Shown piece after piece: positions 1 through 11,680 of a stretch of DNA of 64,000 bases; the first letter of the stretch is position 1, and each line of letters starts with the position of its first letter. This stretch comes from Rhyzopertha dominica (taxonomy: Eukaryota; Arthropoda; Insecta; Coleoptera; Bostrichidae): NCBI GenBank assembly GCA_025024175.1, contig QCXZ01000064.1, forward strand, positions 51,419,325 to 51,483,324. Reading direction: 5' to 3'. Both the position numbers and the translations under genes were made by a program. The notes beneath the pieces are model-generated. The model saw only the letters and a list, made by a program, of their open reading frames with translations. It searched no databases and was not told where the DNA came from.

Positions 1-368
1 CTTGTTGAATTTAGGTTTGCACAGTGGCAGAACTATCAGGAGGAGGGGGCTAGGGCAACCCAACTAGGAACGTTGATTAACGATACCTAATAACAACAAC
101 AAACAATATACAACATTACCTGCTATGTAGGCTCGTAAAAATTAAATTCCGCTTTTTTTTCCGATCTAAAATTTTATCCAGCCACAGCCACATTTTAAGT
201 AAGTAAGAAGCCATAACAGATTTGCACTCGCCTGACAGAATCTGCGAGCCGCGGCTCCGTTTTGATACCAAGTTGCATTTCAAACCTTGAATACTATAAA
301 CGTTTGCATGTGTTACGGCTGTCGTCAAAATGTGAACTTAGTAAGGCAGCGGACACATTTTTAAGAAC

Positions 369-401
369 ATCCCAGTAAACACAAGTACGTTTAAATAACG
401 T
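369..401 (+). repeat. Left terminal inverted repeat of the ACGT-rich element
   Basis: It reads ATCCCAGTAAACACAAGTAC and continues with GTTTAAATAACGT. It matches the reverse complement of 2596-2628 with about four mismatches in 33 bp. Confidence 0.8.
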
Positions 402-2626
402 AACTTCAACGTGTCATTGGTTGAAATACCGTGTACGTTAAGAATGTGTTATGCTGTAAACGGTTTCTATATGGTTAAGAAAAAAACGGTTTCAATGTTT
501 CGTTAAAAATACGTATAGTGAGACGATTGGTTACAATGATCTCTCAATATACGTGATCTTAACGTCACAAGAAAATGTATTTATTATTCCCACTATAAAC
601 GTGAAAAGAATGTATTATTTTAACTTGTTGGTTTAAAACAACGTTTAAACAAGGTGTTGATATGGAATTTATAATTACTATCTTTAAAACGTGGCTTACA
701 CGTTTTAATAGAGCATTATCGTCATTATAATTGCTATATTAAAATTAAGCATGTGAACTATGTAGACAATTTTGCATTACACTAATAAACTTGCTACAGA
801 TTTATACACATAGTAAAGAGAGAGAATTTTATATTAATCTACTGACCGTTTATCACCGTCGTTTATTATTTCATTATTAAATTGTATGTCTATGTGTGAC
901 TCAACGTTTATTTATCCACTGAAATGAGTAAAGAAATATACGTTTTTTAAACGTGAAGAACAATACTTGCCACGAACGAAATTATTTCATTGGCGCAATA
1001 GTTGGTGGTGGTGGCAGCCTGGCAGCTGCGCACTCTTATTACAGAACTAACAGCTGCCTGCAAAATGCGTAACTAGAAGCGTCGAAACGTGCTGCTCGAT
1101 ATTGGTGCTTCATACTGTGTTTTTATTTTATGTAAGGTGAGTACCCACACATTTTTAGTANTTCTGTGTGTTAAATATGTGTTTTNAGCACAAGTATCTA
1201 TCTTTGATTAGTTATTTTGTTTCTAAGTAATCCAGTGTCGCTTTAGGTTTTAGACAAAAAAATAATATTAATTACTGCGCATACCACCCGATTGTAACGA
1301 AATTTTGTCTTTACTCCCAAAATGATCCCCTAAACGCGAAAGGGAAGGGATCCTACAAGAGGCGATACCGACCAATAACCTTGAACGTTGAACGCGTTCG
1401 TCTCTAAATCGGAGTCAGAACCGGCGCGAAATTCAAACTACAGACAGACAGAGACCCATCGGCTGAACCCTTGTGCGAAAAACATTCCTATTCACAGCTT
1501 CATTATTTGTGAATCATTTTAATTAAACAACAAAATACATTAAATTATTCCAAAAATACTTAAATCTGTGCTTAGTTATCATCTAATCAACATTTCTTGC
1601 CAACGGGTCCTGCATATTTTTAATGTTGTATCTGTTACAACTTTTGTTTCTAAATTAAATAGTGGTAATACTTCTACTTTATATTTTGACTTGTAAATAA
1701 CGTTAAAAACGTCAACTAAGTAATTAATATTATGTTTACGTTTTTTTACATTTTCATTTCATTTTCAAATTCCATTGGTTCCATTTACAAAAAAGGATAT
1801 CTATACAACATGCAATCATTTGAAAAAAGGTTATCTGATAAACTCTTAATTGTTCATCGAGTGATGTATTTACTTCTACCTATCTGTTACACAAATTAGA
1901 TTCAGTTTGTTTTTCTTTAGCACGAATATTAAATTCAACGACAATATTTATTAATTAGGCATAAAATCTATAATATAAACGTTAAACTAATCATAAAGTT
2001 AAATTAGAATAAACTTTCTAATTTTGAAATATGTACATATTTACAGAAGCAGCAAATTTAACTTTCCGGCCAATGAACGTAACGATCTACAGATTGCGTG
2101 GGTGGTTAAACCATGGCTAAAGCACTCAGCAACACGACTCAGTCAAGGGCGGAAGAAATAGTTAGCAGAGGAATTTTAGTGTGTTGTTATTTCAAATTTT
2201 TTATGGCTTTTATGTATTTTTTTATAATTTTTTATTTAATAAAACATATAAAATAAGAAAAATGAGCTTTTTTAAATAGGTGCTTCCATAACGTATTTTA
2301 CACGTGTTTTCTACCCCTCACTTATCATAATAAGAATACGTTAAATCAACATGTAAAATATACGTTTATAGAACTAATAAATAATCAGTGTGATAGACGT
2401 TGAATCAATACCGTTATAAAACGTAGAGAACAACATAAAAATTTAGACATTGTTCAACTTATTTCTCACGTTATTATAACACTAAGATAAACGTGTATTT
2501 GTTCGTGTAATCTTACGTGGAAATCAGCGACATCTAAGAGTTGATTGTACGTATTAGTTACACGCGTTCTATTAATACGTGTATTGACTTAAAAAACGTT
2601 TTTTAAACGGACTTGTGTTTATTGGG
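371..2626. mobile_element. Non-autonomous DNA transposon with ACGT-rich subterminal arrays
   Basis: The two ends are inverted copies of each other: CCCAGTAAACACAAGTACGT at 371 and, on the minus strand from 2626, CCCAATAAACACAAGTCCGT. The match continues through GTTTAAAWAACGT, about 31 bp in all. An AT dinucleotide lies just outside both ends and could be a 2-bp target duplication or two more bases of terminal repeat. Inside each end, about 600 bp on the left (371-970) and 340 bp on the right (2285-2626) are crowded with ACGT cores in contexts such as TACGTT, AACGTT and CACGTG. The middle (970-2285) has no ORF and no transposase similarity. A strong splice-donor-like AAGGTGAGTA near 1136 may be left from the autonomous parent. 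The superfamily is not determined; AT duplications occur in ISL2EU-type elements, but no transposase is present to test this. Confidence 0.8.
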
Positions 2627-2628
2627 AT
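2596..2628 (-). repeat. Right terminal inverted repeat of the ACGT-rich element
   Basis: On the minus strand it reads ATCCCAATAAACACAAGTCC and continues with GTTTAAAAAACGT. It is the partner of 369-401. Decayed hAT transposase coding begins immediately outside it. Confidence 0.8.
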
Positions 2629-3310
2629 TCCAAGCATTGTTCGAACATTTTGATGACGTGTTAAAAAATACAGAGGATATGGCAAAGTCCTGTGAAATTA
2701 TAGCAGAATTTGAATATAAATGAAATAAAAGGACGCCGAAATATACAGATGAATTATGTTTGGATGGACTCTCAGACGTGAAAAAGTATTTGAATGCCAT
2801 ACTCTTGATATAGCAACTTCACGAGTGGGAAATCGTTTCCAAAGCTTACATAGAATTGTCAATATTATGCTTCAAATTATTTGTACTTAAAGTGAAGAAA
2901 AGCTGCGAGAATCAGCATTAAAATTAGTGGAGAAGTATGCAAATGACTTGTTGAATGATATTGCAAATCAAATAGTTCAGCTTGCTTAGATTTTCTTTTG
3001 GCTACAGGCTTGACGAAATGAGTTCCTTACACAATTTGGCGAAATTTACGATAGTAGATAATCACTTTATGGATGGCAATTTTTCTGACGTTTGCACTGT
3101 ATGCGTTATGCGTTTTGTTTCTGACAGCTCCAGTGAATGTTCTTCATTCCGAGTAAGGCTTTTCCAAATTAAAATTAAAGAAAAAATATTTAAGGAGCAC
3201 AACAACGTCGCAGTATCGTTTGCCTGGCCTAAGTATTATTTCATTTGAGAAACGCAGTCCATTCATACAAAGGGAATTTTTAACAGTTTTGCCAATGCAA
3301 AGGGACAAAG
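2629..3310 (+). pseudogene. Decayed hAT transposase, C-terminal half (ZMYM1-like)
   Basis: Reading across frames gives FEHFDDVLKNTEDMAKSCEI, then TPKYTDELCLDGLSDVKKYL, then DIATSRVGNRFQSLHRIVNI, in the order seen in ZMYM1-like hAT transposases. After 2890 come EEKLRESALKLVEKYANDLL and DLAKFTIVDNHF-like residues. The hAT dimerisation signature is present near 3150-3250 as GFSKLKLKKKYLRS followed by GLSIISFEKR, equivalent to the family's ERSFSKLKLIKNYLRS and LAILSIE. Several stops and at least three frameshifts break it, so no protein can be made. Short open pieces in this interval are fragments of this pseudogene, not separate genes. Confidence 0.8.
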
Positions 3311-3320
3311 AAAAAAGTTG

Positions 3321-5230
3321 TTCATTTTTCATATTGTGTTTTGTGACGTTATGTTACAATTGTTTTCACAAAAAATATATTTTTTATTGTGTTGTGTCTT
3401 AAAATAATGTTCTATTTTGCGCATGTTGAAGTCACATTATAACTAGTTATTAGTAATACTATAATACCGTCAGTTCTAAAACAAGGTGGGTCCTTGAACG
3501 GTAATTGCTTCGGATCCGAATTTTGAAGTTAGCTATTGATTTTGCACATCCTAATGCCGGCGTTGTTTTCCTCTGCTCCATACTCAAAAGAGAGCTACAG
3601 GCTTGGCTCGTAACCGCTAACGACAATTTCAGCATTCCACAACCATGTCCATAAAAGAAAAACGACAAACAAGCCGTTAAGTCGTTTTTCCGGCGTCCAG
3701 ATTAACTCCTCCCACGCCTACTTCAAAAATACGCCATGCCTCTCTCTCGCCACAGAGACATCCATGCGCGAAACGAGATGACGGATAACGCTGCATTCAG
3801 GCGGGCGAACGTAAACATCGTAAATTAGGCAAAAAAGGAAGAACAAATAACGAAATAAATCAGCATTACAATGGAGGAATGAGGGCAGATAATACGCGGA
3901 TCCGCGGGGCATTAGTTCGGGTGATGCAACGCCGGTGGCATTGTCGAGGGTTTTCCATCTCGGGAAATCTTTTCAACCAATAATCTGTTTTTGTTGCGTC
4001 GTGGCATGAATATCATTTTGTGCCGAACCTTACTTTTCCAAAACAAAATGCATCGAAAATAAGTGATTCAAAAGCCACAGTATAGGCATTTATTATAAGT
4101 ACCACCTCATATGATGCTAATTAGTTAGGCATATGAACTTATCAGACAAAAGAACTTGGTACAAGAAAAATTTGTATGGACCTAATTTTTCTTTTTACTA
4201 ATTCCAATATGGTAGAACCCAGGATAAAAGACTTACTAAAAAATTTATAATTTAATATCATTATATCAAATATAAACGTTTATATAAAGTTAGATAATAA
4301 AAAAACATATTAATAATAGTAAGAACAACTACCTTTTATTTAGTATATCGGAAGCTACGGATTAAAGGTACCAAATAAACCTCAGTTAGTTGCTGCGAGC
4401 CTTGCTGGTTTTCAGGATCCTTAGCTAACAATGATTATAAATCTAAAATTAACAAGCCCAAAATTTTGCACTTTCATTTTCTGTAATACAATGCAGGAAA
4501 AACACGCCTGCTGCAGTGCTTTAAAAATTACTGCGATTATTTTGTAGAGTATTCGATGATTGCATTGTGTCTTTTTTGTTTTCCTTTGGGCCAGGACGCC
4601 AATTACTAACCTAGGATCAACAGCATACTAATAGTCCGATCAAAATAAACATTCACCCTAGAATAAATTCCCAACCAGCTGAAAAGTTACATGAATGTTA
4701 GAGATACAGTTATAATTAAATTGTGAAAAGCCCCGTCGATTTCGCGTGCGCCAAAAATTTATGCAATGTCAAAGTTCGCAAAAAATGTTTTTTTTAAATT
4801 TTATTATTTTAGATGCACCATTTCTGAGAAAAAAACGATTCAAAAGACTTTTCACAATTTCATTATCAAGGTGTCCCTAACGTTTATGCTGGTTGGGAAA
4901 TTATGCCAGGTACCAATATTTTTCTGGCTACGAGCGACAAGCAATCACATGCAAATATAAAGTTTTGTCAGATGAACTCACCGCTTACATAAATTCAAAG
5001 GGATAATCCAAAAAGACTATCGCTATCGTTATTATTACAAGCAATCAGTTTCACCAAATAACTCATCTACACTAAGAAGAATTAATTTCTTCCACTTACT
5101 CAAGCCTTCAGTTTTGGAATAAACTCACATCTCCCATCTATTTTTACTCTGCAATTCGTCCAGTTATATGAATTTCTTACGAATGTAATACACAGATAAT
5201 AACGTATTTGTCAATAATTGTATGAGACGT
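3321..5230. other. Non-coding stretch with one GC-rich island
   Basis: Positions 3480-3960 form a compositionally distinct island with many CpGs, including TCCGCGGGGC near 3900 and AAGCCGTTAAGTCGTTTTTC near 3672. No coding similarity is apparent on either strand. From about 4080 to 5230 the DNA returns to AT-rich sequence in which I see no gene or repeat. Confidence 0.4.
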
Positions 5231-5231
5231 A

Positions 5232-5388
5232 GGGCCGCTTGCACAAACACGGATCAGTTTGATGGCGGTGTTAACCCTTGATCAAACCATGGTAGCAACG
5301 AATTTTAAGCGTGCTTATTGGTGTTTCAATGGTTTGATCCGAGGTTAACACCGCGATCAAAATGACCCGCGTTTGTGTAACCTGGCCC
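5232..5388. mobile_element. 157-bp palindromic MITE with TA target duplication
   Basis: The left arm begins GGGCCGCTTGCACAAACACG and the right arm ends GTTTGTGTAACCTGGCCC. They are inverted imperfect copies over about 65 bp. The arms share inner blocks GGTGTTAACC / GGTTAACACC and GATCAAACCATGG / ATGGTTTGATC. The flanks are TA on both sides, as expected for a Tc1/mariner-type non-autonomous element. The central 25 bp is unpaired. There is no coding capacity. Confidence 0.8.
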
Positions 5389-5390
5389 TA

Positions 5391-6810
5391 ATGTATCGTT
5401 TAACCCGTTATCCACATACAAACGTTTCAAGCACAGCTGTTCAGGAATCTCTGAAATGTTCTGCACCAGACAAACAAAAATATAAATTTCATTATTTCAA
5501 ATTCACTACCGGTTGCTTGCCACTGAAAACCCTGATTGTAATTCTTCAAATCAGCATTATCCTCAGAATAATCAGACGATTGAAAACAAAAAGAGTAACA
5601 TATCAGTTTTTTACCATTTCCCAAATGCATTAGCATTAAAAGTAATGATAACTGATAAATAGCGCAAAAAGGAAATTGCAACTAACTTCCAAACCATGCC
5701 TATTTCATTACTGCAAGTATACTTGAAAAGTGAGAATATTAATAACACATCAAATCAGTAGATAGAGAATCGTCTCCTTGTCAACGCAGGTACAGAAAAT
5801 TCAGATAATTTTGTATGTACGAGAGGTACGTGAGTTATTCAGACAGTAATGATGGTAAGAAGCAAAAGAAAACATGTAATAACTATTTATGTTGTCTTGA
5901 GTAAATTGCGTTTAACGGGATATCTACTAGTATAAGTACACATATCCCTCTAAGAGAATACTTAAATAAAAAGTTTTCGAAAAGTTTTCAGTTTACCCTC
6001 GGGACACCTCTCCGTGTGTAAAGAACTCGGACAAAATTAGGGTATTATGACAATTACGATCACTTGGCATAGAACATTGGATGACCTATATGAATTAATA
6101 CGATTACAATAATTTTATAATAAAATATAAGAAAAAATGTACTTTGTTGCTTCAGAAATCAAGTATATCCTTTTATTATTTTTATAACAAGTCTTCTTGT
6201 GGAAAATCCAAACCCTTTCCTTAGCTAAGCTAAAACTAGTTGCTATCCGACCCCCTTAGTTTGTATTTCATTAAATAACCAAAAAAAGGTTTTGCTTAAG
6301 CTAAATCCATTTGGAGTTGCTCTTGATCTGCAATTTATTCTTCAACATTAATAATGCCTGGTCATAGAGCTTCAAAGCATACTACTTTGTCATTTAGCTA
6401 TGATGTGAAAATAAATCCCAATATATTAAGAGGCGACTTGGCTGGACTGACGTATTTAAAGGACTTTCTAGGTTAAACTTTAAATCTACCAAGGCGTATG
6501 AACTTATTAAGTTTGGATAATAAATCGCTACTAGCGGACGATATACATACATATGTCAGCTGTGTTGACTGCTATCTGATAATTATTGTTTTACAAGCTG
6601 GGGCTATGAAGAAATAACGAGTACTATCACTTGCAGAATTAAGGGGCTCACTTATCAAATCTGACTCCAAAGTCCAATCATTTTGTCCTGTATGTATATG
6701 TTGCGGAGCATTATGTTACGCTAACGGTAACGCACAAAGGTGTGGTATAACAAGAAAAAATATTTCAAAATTGCAGTTTGTTGTTTCTTTTTTTTTATTG
6801 AAATATTTAT
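5391..6810. other. AT-rich stretch without recognised features
   Basis: No ORF with recognisable similarity, no convincing inverted repeat and no GC island. Short open frames near 5373-5681 overlap on both strands and look like chance. Confidence 0.4.
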
Positions 6811-7005
6811 ATAGGGTTTCTATAAATAATTCACGCAACGCGGGCTACGTTGATTTCTGAATTCCTTTTGCCGCCTTTCTGTAACTGCTGCCAAGCTATA
6901 ATATGCACGGCGATAGTTGAAGGTGCAGAGCAATGTCACCCCAGAGCTCCGAAATGTGAGCTTTCTGTAACCTTAAAATTAATTATCCCACAAAACACAG
7001 AATAC
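6811..7005 (+). repeat. Interspersed repeat, copy A (AGGGTTTCTATAAA family)
   Basis: Starts ATAGGGTTTCTATAAATAAT and continues through TGATTTCTGAATTC, CTGCTGCCAAGCTA, ATGCACGGCGATAGT and CTCCGAAATGTGAGCTTTCT to CACAAAACACAGAATA. It matches the reverse complement of 23070-23270 along its length, at roughly 80-85% identity by eye. The outer end resembles the TACAGGGTGTTTC ends common in insect mariner-like elements (inference). The apparent ORF in this copy has a counterpart in the other (MISEFLLPPFCNCCQA versus MISEFFVPPFCNCCQA), but this follows from DNA homology and does not by itself show coding. Confidence 0.75.
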
Positions 7006-9920
7006 GTTGAAAATACACACTTCCAGGCGTTTTCTCATATTAAAATGATATATCAAATAATTCAAAAATCGACAGATAACAAGTATACGTCTTTTTCCTG
7101 AGAGGCGGCAAAAATAATTGTATTATGTTTAATAATAATCAGTGTTTGATAAATTAGAAAGTGATGAACGAGGCTGAAAAAGCGGCAATGGTATCTGCAT
7201 TTTAAGAGTCTATTATGAACTATCCAATTAGCCTTTTTATCTTATAAAGCTATGTATAAACATGATAGTGAATGCTTGATTCAACCTACTGGACCCTAAT
7301 TATTTAAATTGCTTATTTATTGTGTCTAGATGTCAAAATTTGTATATAGACTGTTGCAATGTGTTTTAAAATAAAATTGCTTACAAGTTTATTGGGCTGG
7401 CAAGTTTTGCAGGTTAGTGAAGCTCCTGTGACAAATACTATAATTCAGCTAAGTTTTATCAAGTTATCATTACTACACACTTCTTATACCTTGTTACATG
7501 TGGTTGGATAATATGTTACTCCGTTAGGTAGAAGGTCCCCGCCATTATACTCCTTGATCTTACCTATTTGGTTATACATAAGTAAAAGAGTTTTCTTAAG
7601 AATAACCTAGAACAAGTTCAGAAACAAATCATATTTTTTTATTTATCGTGCTGAATTCAACTTTTCCCATTAGCCCGCCATACGGAATGCTTTTAAATAA
7701 CTGTCGGCCGCTGAAGTTTGTGACTCGCTTCGTTCATATTTCAAAGTTTTTGCTTGCGAATCGATCAATCTGAATTCTTTGCAGCTTCCGACTCCCATTC
7801 TAGAACGAATTCAGATTTAAATGCGAGCTCTCCCCTCAAAAGAGAAAATACATCAAACAGGGCTCCGTTCCACTTCTTCTGCGCATCAGGCAAGTAATCG
7901 TCCATTGGTGATAAGGTTTTTGCACAAAATTTTCTTTCGGGGCACTATCTCTGTCGTTGCATACCCTAATTCACAAAATGCTTCTGTTTTAATCTTTTTT
8001 ATATTTAATTAATTGACGTGTAATCGGTTATCGTTTGCGTTGTTAACGCGAATAGAAGAGGGCAATAGCTTCACATCCGGTGATTGCTCCGTAACAAGTT
8101 ATTTTGTTGGGCAAGTTATTGGATTGTTCGGTTTATTGACTTCTTGTAAACATAGTTCCATTGTGCAAAAAGAGAAGTCACATTTACTGGATATACTGAA
8201 AAGTTTGTTCGTGCTAGTACGGGACATTTTGCCTTTGCTTAGGTATATTAGATTGATCATGTTTCCGGTTATGCACACGCTGTATTTACCTATCACATCG
8301 AATGAAACGCTCACTGTCCTCCAGTTTATTTAAATTAAGACCCGTAATTTAAAACTTAATTTGATGGTGGAAACACAAATTTATTGGTTGCGCTTCCAGA
8401 TATATTTTAAGCGGAAATTTGTCGGCATTTAATTTTGGATAGGCTCGATTGCAATTCCCATATGGAATGCTCTGTTGTATATAGGCACTAGATTTATCAG
8501 ATGTAATTGATTATAGATAAATCAAGATATGTTAACACAAAATGAAAGTAAATGATTGGTGCAAGGGATACAACGACATTCATTGTTTGTTAGAAAATGC
8601 ACAATTAACCACTTTAAATTTGATAAATAGAATGGTAAGTTCTACATCCATCCCGGCCTGTTATTTGCTTAATTTAGTACAAAAAACATCAGTAGTGCTA
8701 AAACAAGTTTGGCGTAGCATAATTGAGGCTTTATGTTTGCATTGAAACATTAAAACGAGTCTTATTAAGAAACTACTGGTCAAGATTTTTGCAGATTTGG
8801 TTGTCATGAATGTCTATATGTAGCAGCATCTAGTGGTTTTGGGCTCATTCTGCCAACAGACTTCGCTGTTAATAACAGTAGTTATCTGACAATCAGGCAA
8901 ACTATTTCTAGGAGAACAGATCATTTTTGGTGCAGTCTCCTTAAATAGACCCTTTTTTAAGGTTGCAGTGGAATACAAATATCGTCCCAAGGAAAAAGAG
9001 TTAGAAAATAATGTCACCTGATAACTGGTAAATGTCCAATTCGACATTTTATATAAATGGTGTTATCCTCATTAGTGCACGTACTGCAACGACCCTGAAT
9101 CAGTGATAGATATAGTACCCGAAATAAACAACATTCCTCAGACGTTGGTATATCTTGTCAAATTTAGCCTAAGACATTCAGATTTTTACAAAATGTATCT
9201 TAAGTGAGGGATTATTAAATAAATTTGGCAAAATTCTTCATTTTGGAAGTAAATCATTAAAAGGAATAACAATATTTAAAAACAAATCGTAGGGGGTTGC
9301 AATATTTGCATCCTAGCTGACAGTATAAAGAACTAAATTCTATGAACTTCAATAACCGTGAAATAAAGTACTGCAACAGTACTGCGAAAGACTTGGCTGA
9401 AAAATATAAACTATAGAATGATTATGAAACAAAACTCACAATTTAGTTATGTAATGTTTTTTTACCAAAAACGAACAGTAATAGTGATACCTTACATTAC
9501 ATTTTTCTTAAGAGACTTAGTTTTAGTTTAGGTTTAGTTTAAAAAAAAACTTTATAGAACAAACAACGAAATAACAAAAAATGATTGAAATGCTCTAGGC
9601 TAATATTATAATCAATCAATTTTTTCGAAATGAACCGCGTATTTAGAAAACTTACTAAAACAAGTTGTTGTGTTGTTACTCTAAAGAGAGAATGTAACAA
9701 TAAATGTTCTAAGAAGTAGAGACCTCCAAGACATGAAATATTAGTATACTTAATTATAAACAGTTATCTCTCGCATGCAGATCTTCAAGTTTTCTTACTA
9801 AGTTTTTTTGCGCGGACAGCACTGACCGGAAGACAGAGCTTGGCCAGTCTCGTGTACAGGCAGACGTTTTAATTCAACTATAACAAAAGTTGCTAACGTT
9901 AATAACGTTATAATTTACTT
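7006..9920. other. AT-rich non-coding stretch
   Basis: The section around 7670-7900 is slightly richer in G and C and contains the ATCGATCAATCTG motif. The 63-aa and 106-aa open frames at 7821-8012 and 8013-8333 show no family I recognise and are matched by an antisense frame, so I do not call them genes. Nothing else stands out. Confidence 0.35.
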
Positions 9921-10167
9921 TGTGCCAGCGTCTCCAATCACGTAAGTGTCTGAAGGGTTGTTTCAGCTAAATTTGTAATTCGTTACTTGCAGGATATATC
10001 GTAACTATCTAAGCATTTATCTTTTCGACCCGTTACGTTACCTAAAAAGAGAAACCCTCGAAAAGAGGTGAGTTAAAAGTTTTCTCTAAAGATAGCAACT
10101 ACCTAGACGTTACTGGTATTTGTGCCTATTGCTTGAGTAATAATAAAATTTGGAGACGCTGAAACAC
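9921..10167. repeat. Possible short inverted-repeat element
   Basis: TGTGCCAGCGTCTCCAA at 9921 is mirrored by TTGGAGACGCTGAAACACA near 10150. The shared core CAGCGTCTCCAA is perfect over 12 bp, with about 220 bp between the arms. There is no clear target duplication. It could be a small MITE or chance. Confidence 0.25.
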
Positions 10168-10686
10168 AATAACGGGCAAGGGACTGGAGGTCAGCGCAGT
10201 AGCACTGGTCAGAGCGAGAATTATCCCGGAACCAACCTCGAAGGGCACTGTCTAACAGGCCAGATATTTTCTTTGCATATACTTAATTAAATTCACGTTT
10301 CATATATTAATGAAAAAAGTCACTGTCCAATTTATTTTAAATGTGAACGAAATAGTACTATTTCGGGCCAAGATCTTGTAACTAGTGATATTTTTTGCCA
10401 ATATATACACAGTTAAAATAGTCATCAATTGCTTAATTTCACAAACGCTTGGTTTCGCAGCCGATCAAAAGTAGCTGTGTGAGAGGTTACAAGAGCTAGA
10501 AAATATAATGTAGATTATTAATCAGACAAGAGCACATTACATTTTTTTAATAAAGATTACCTGCACCTATAGAAACTTTTCATACAGCAATTGAGTATTT
10601 GCCACGTATTTATATTTTATTAAATTGCATATTAATAGGTAAAAGTGGATCGTAAGGTGTGTTATTAATATTAAAAATGTGAATAT

Positions 10687-11680
10687 TTAAAGGGACCGCC
10701 AAAACGCGAACATATTGGCCGTGACGTCAGGTGTCTTGTGTCACGCGTCAGCCTCAGCCCGTCAATTTATTAGTTTGTTTTTTGCGTTCATTTCGTGACA
10801 AGCGAATTAAAATACAAGAAAAAGTGAAATACTTATGAGTTATGACTTTTGAAGGCATGCTCATTGTTATGGAATTTGTGTACAGCGACGAGCGGTTCGG
10901 CGCGGCGGAGATGAGGAACGTAAAAGCAACAGCATACGTGAACTTTTTATCAAATTAACGTAGCACTGATAATTTGATCATAATGGGTTGTTGGAAACAT
11001 ACTATTTGTAAACATAAAAATGTAAGAATAAAAATGTACCCTAAATTTGACATTTATTTTAGAGGTCAGAATAAATATAAATTGCCATTNATTTTCGGGG
11101 TTCTTGCGGCTCGTTTCCGGTCTGGCTAACAGTCGAATATATGCGGAACAACGTCGTTCTTTATTATAACATTTCCCTCTATGAACTTTAAACGCATATA
11201 ATTTTTCATACCTTTTTCAAGCTATAACAAAATGGAAACTGAGTGGTTAACACTTATAACCTCAAAAAGAATAATAAAACTTACAGTAAGAATTAAGATA
11301 ATCTTCACAACAGAAAAACAAACCTTGCGATTTCGGCATATCACGTCTAGGGGCCTTAAACAACTTTTTTATACGTTGATAATTTCGAGGAACGGTTATA
11401 AAAATTTTGTTAGCTGTACTGACTGAAGTACTTTTATAACCACGAACAAAACAACACTTGTTTTGTTTTCCATACATAATAGATGCCTGTAAAACTACAC
11501 AAATCACTTTTTGGTGCGACCTCTTACACCATTCTTTCAATAAACACCACACAAAAGCTTTTCCAATTCAAGAATGATACTACACCATTAAACAGCACAC
11601 TCCTCGGTAATGTTTACATGACACTAGACGTCACGAGTTAAATAACCTTGGATAGAAGCGTTGTGGCGGTGACTCCTAAG
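10687..11680. mobile_element. Candidate ~1 kb DNA element with diverged ~60-bp terminal inverted repeats
   Basis: The left end reads TTAAAGGGACCGCCAAAACG followed by CGTGACGTCAGGTGTC. The minus strand of the right end reads TTAGGAGTCACCGCCACAAC followed by CGTGACGTCTAGTGTC. Both blocks are in the same order with one indel between them. A TTAA sits at the left boundary, suggesting TTAA target preference, but the right flank does not preserve it. A short open stretch near 10858-10960 (GMLIVMEFVYSDERFGAAEM) is GC-rich and coding-like, but unrecognised. Open frames at 11232-11552 exist on both strands and are probably chance. Confidence 0.45.

Larger units (their letters stand above)
22..3320 (+). 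mobile_element. ZMYM1-like hAT transposon remnant, interrupted by another element
   Basis: A hAT-like left terminus is visible at 22 (CAGTGGCAGAACTATCAGG followed by a G-rich run), resembling the CAGTGGCGGA ends of ZMYM1-type hAT elements. Decayed transposase coding resumes at about 2629 and runs to a hAT dimerisation domain near 3310. Position 371-2626 between them is a separate DNA transposon. Most of the central transposase is missing, so the hAT was either internally deleted or these are two independent hAT pieces. I found no matching right terminus downstream of 3320. The link between the left end and the coding remnant is inference; the coding similarity is much stronger than the terminus. 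Confidence 0.5.

Noticed and set aside
6850..7101. Conserved small protein shared by 6.8 and 23.1 kb repeats
   Set aside because: The N-terminal peptide is shared only because the DNA is a repeat; the frames diverge and stop at different places.
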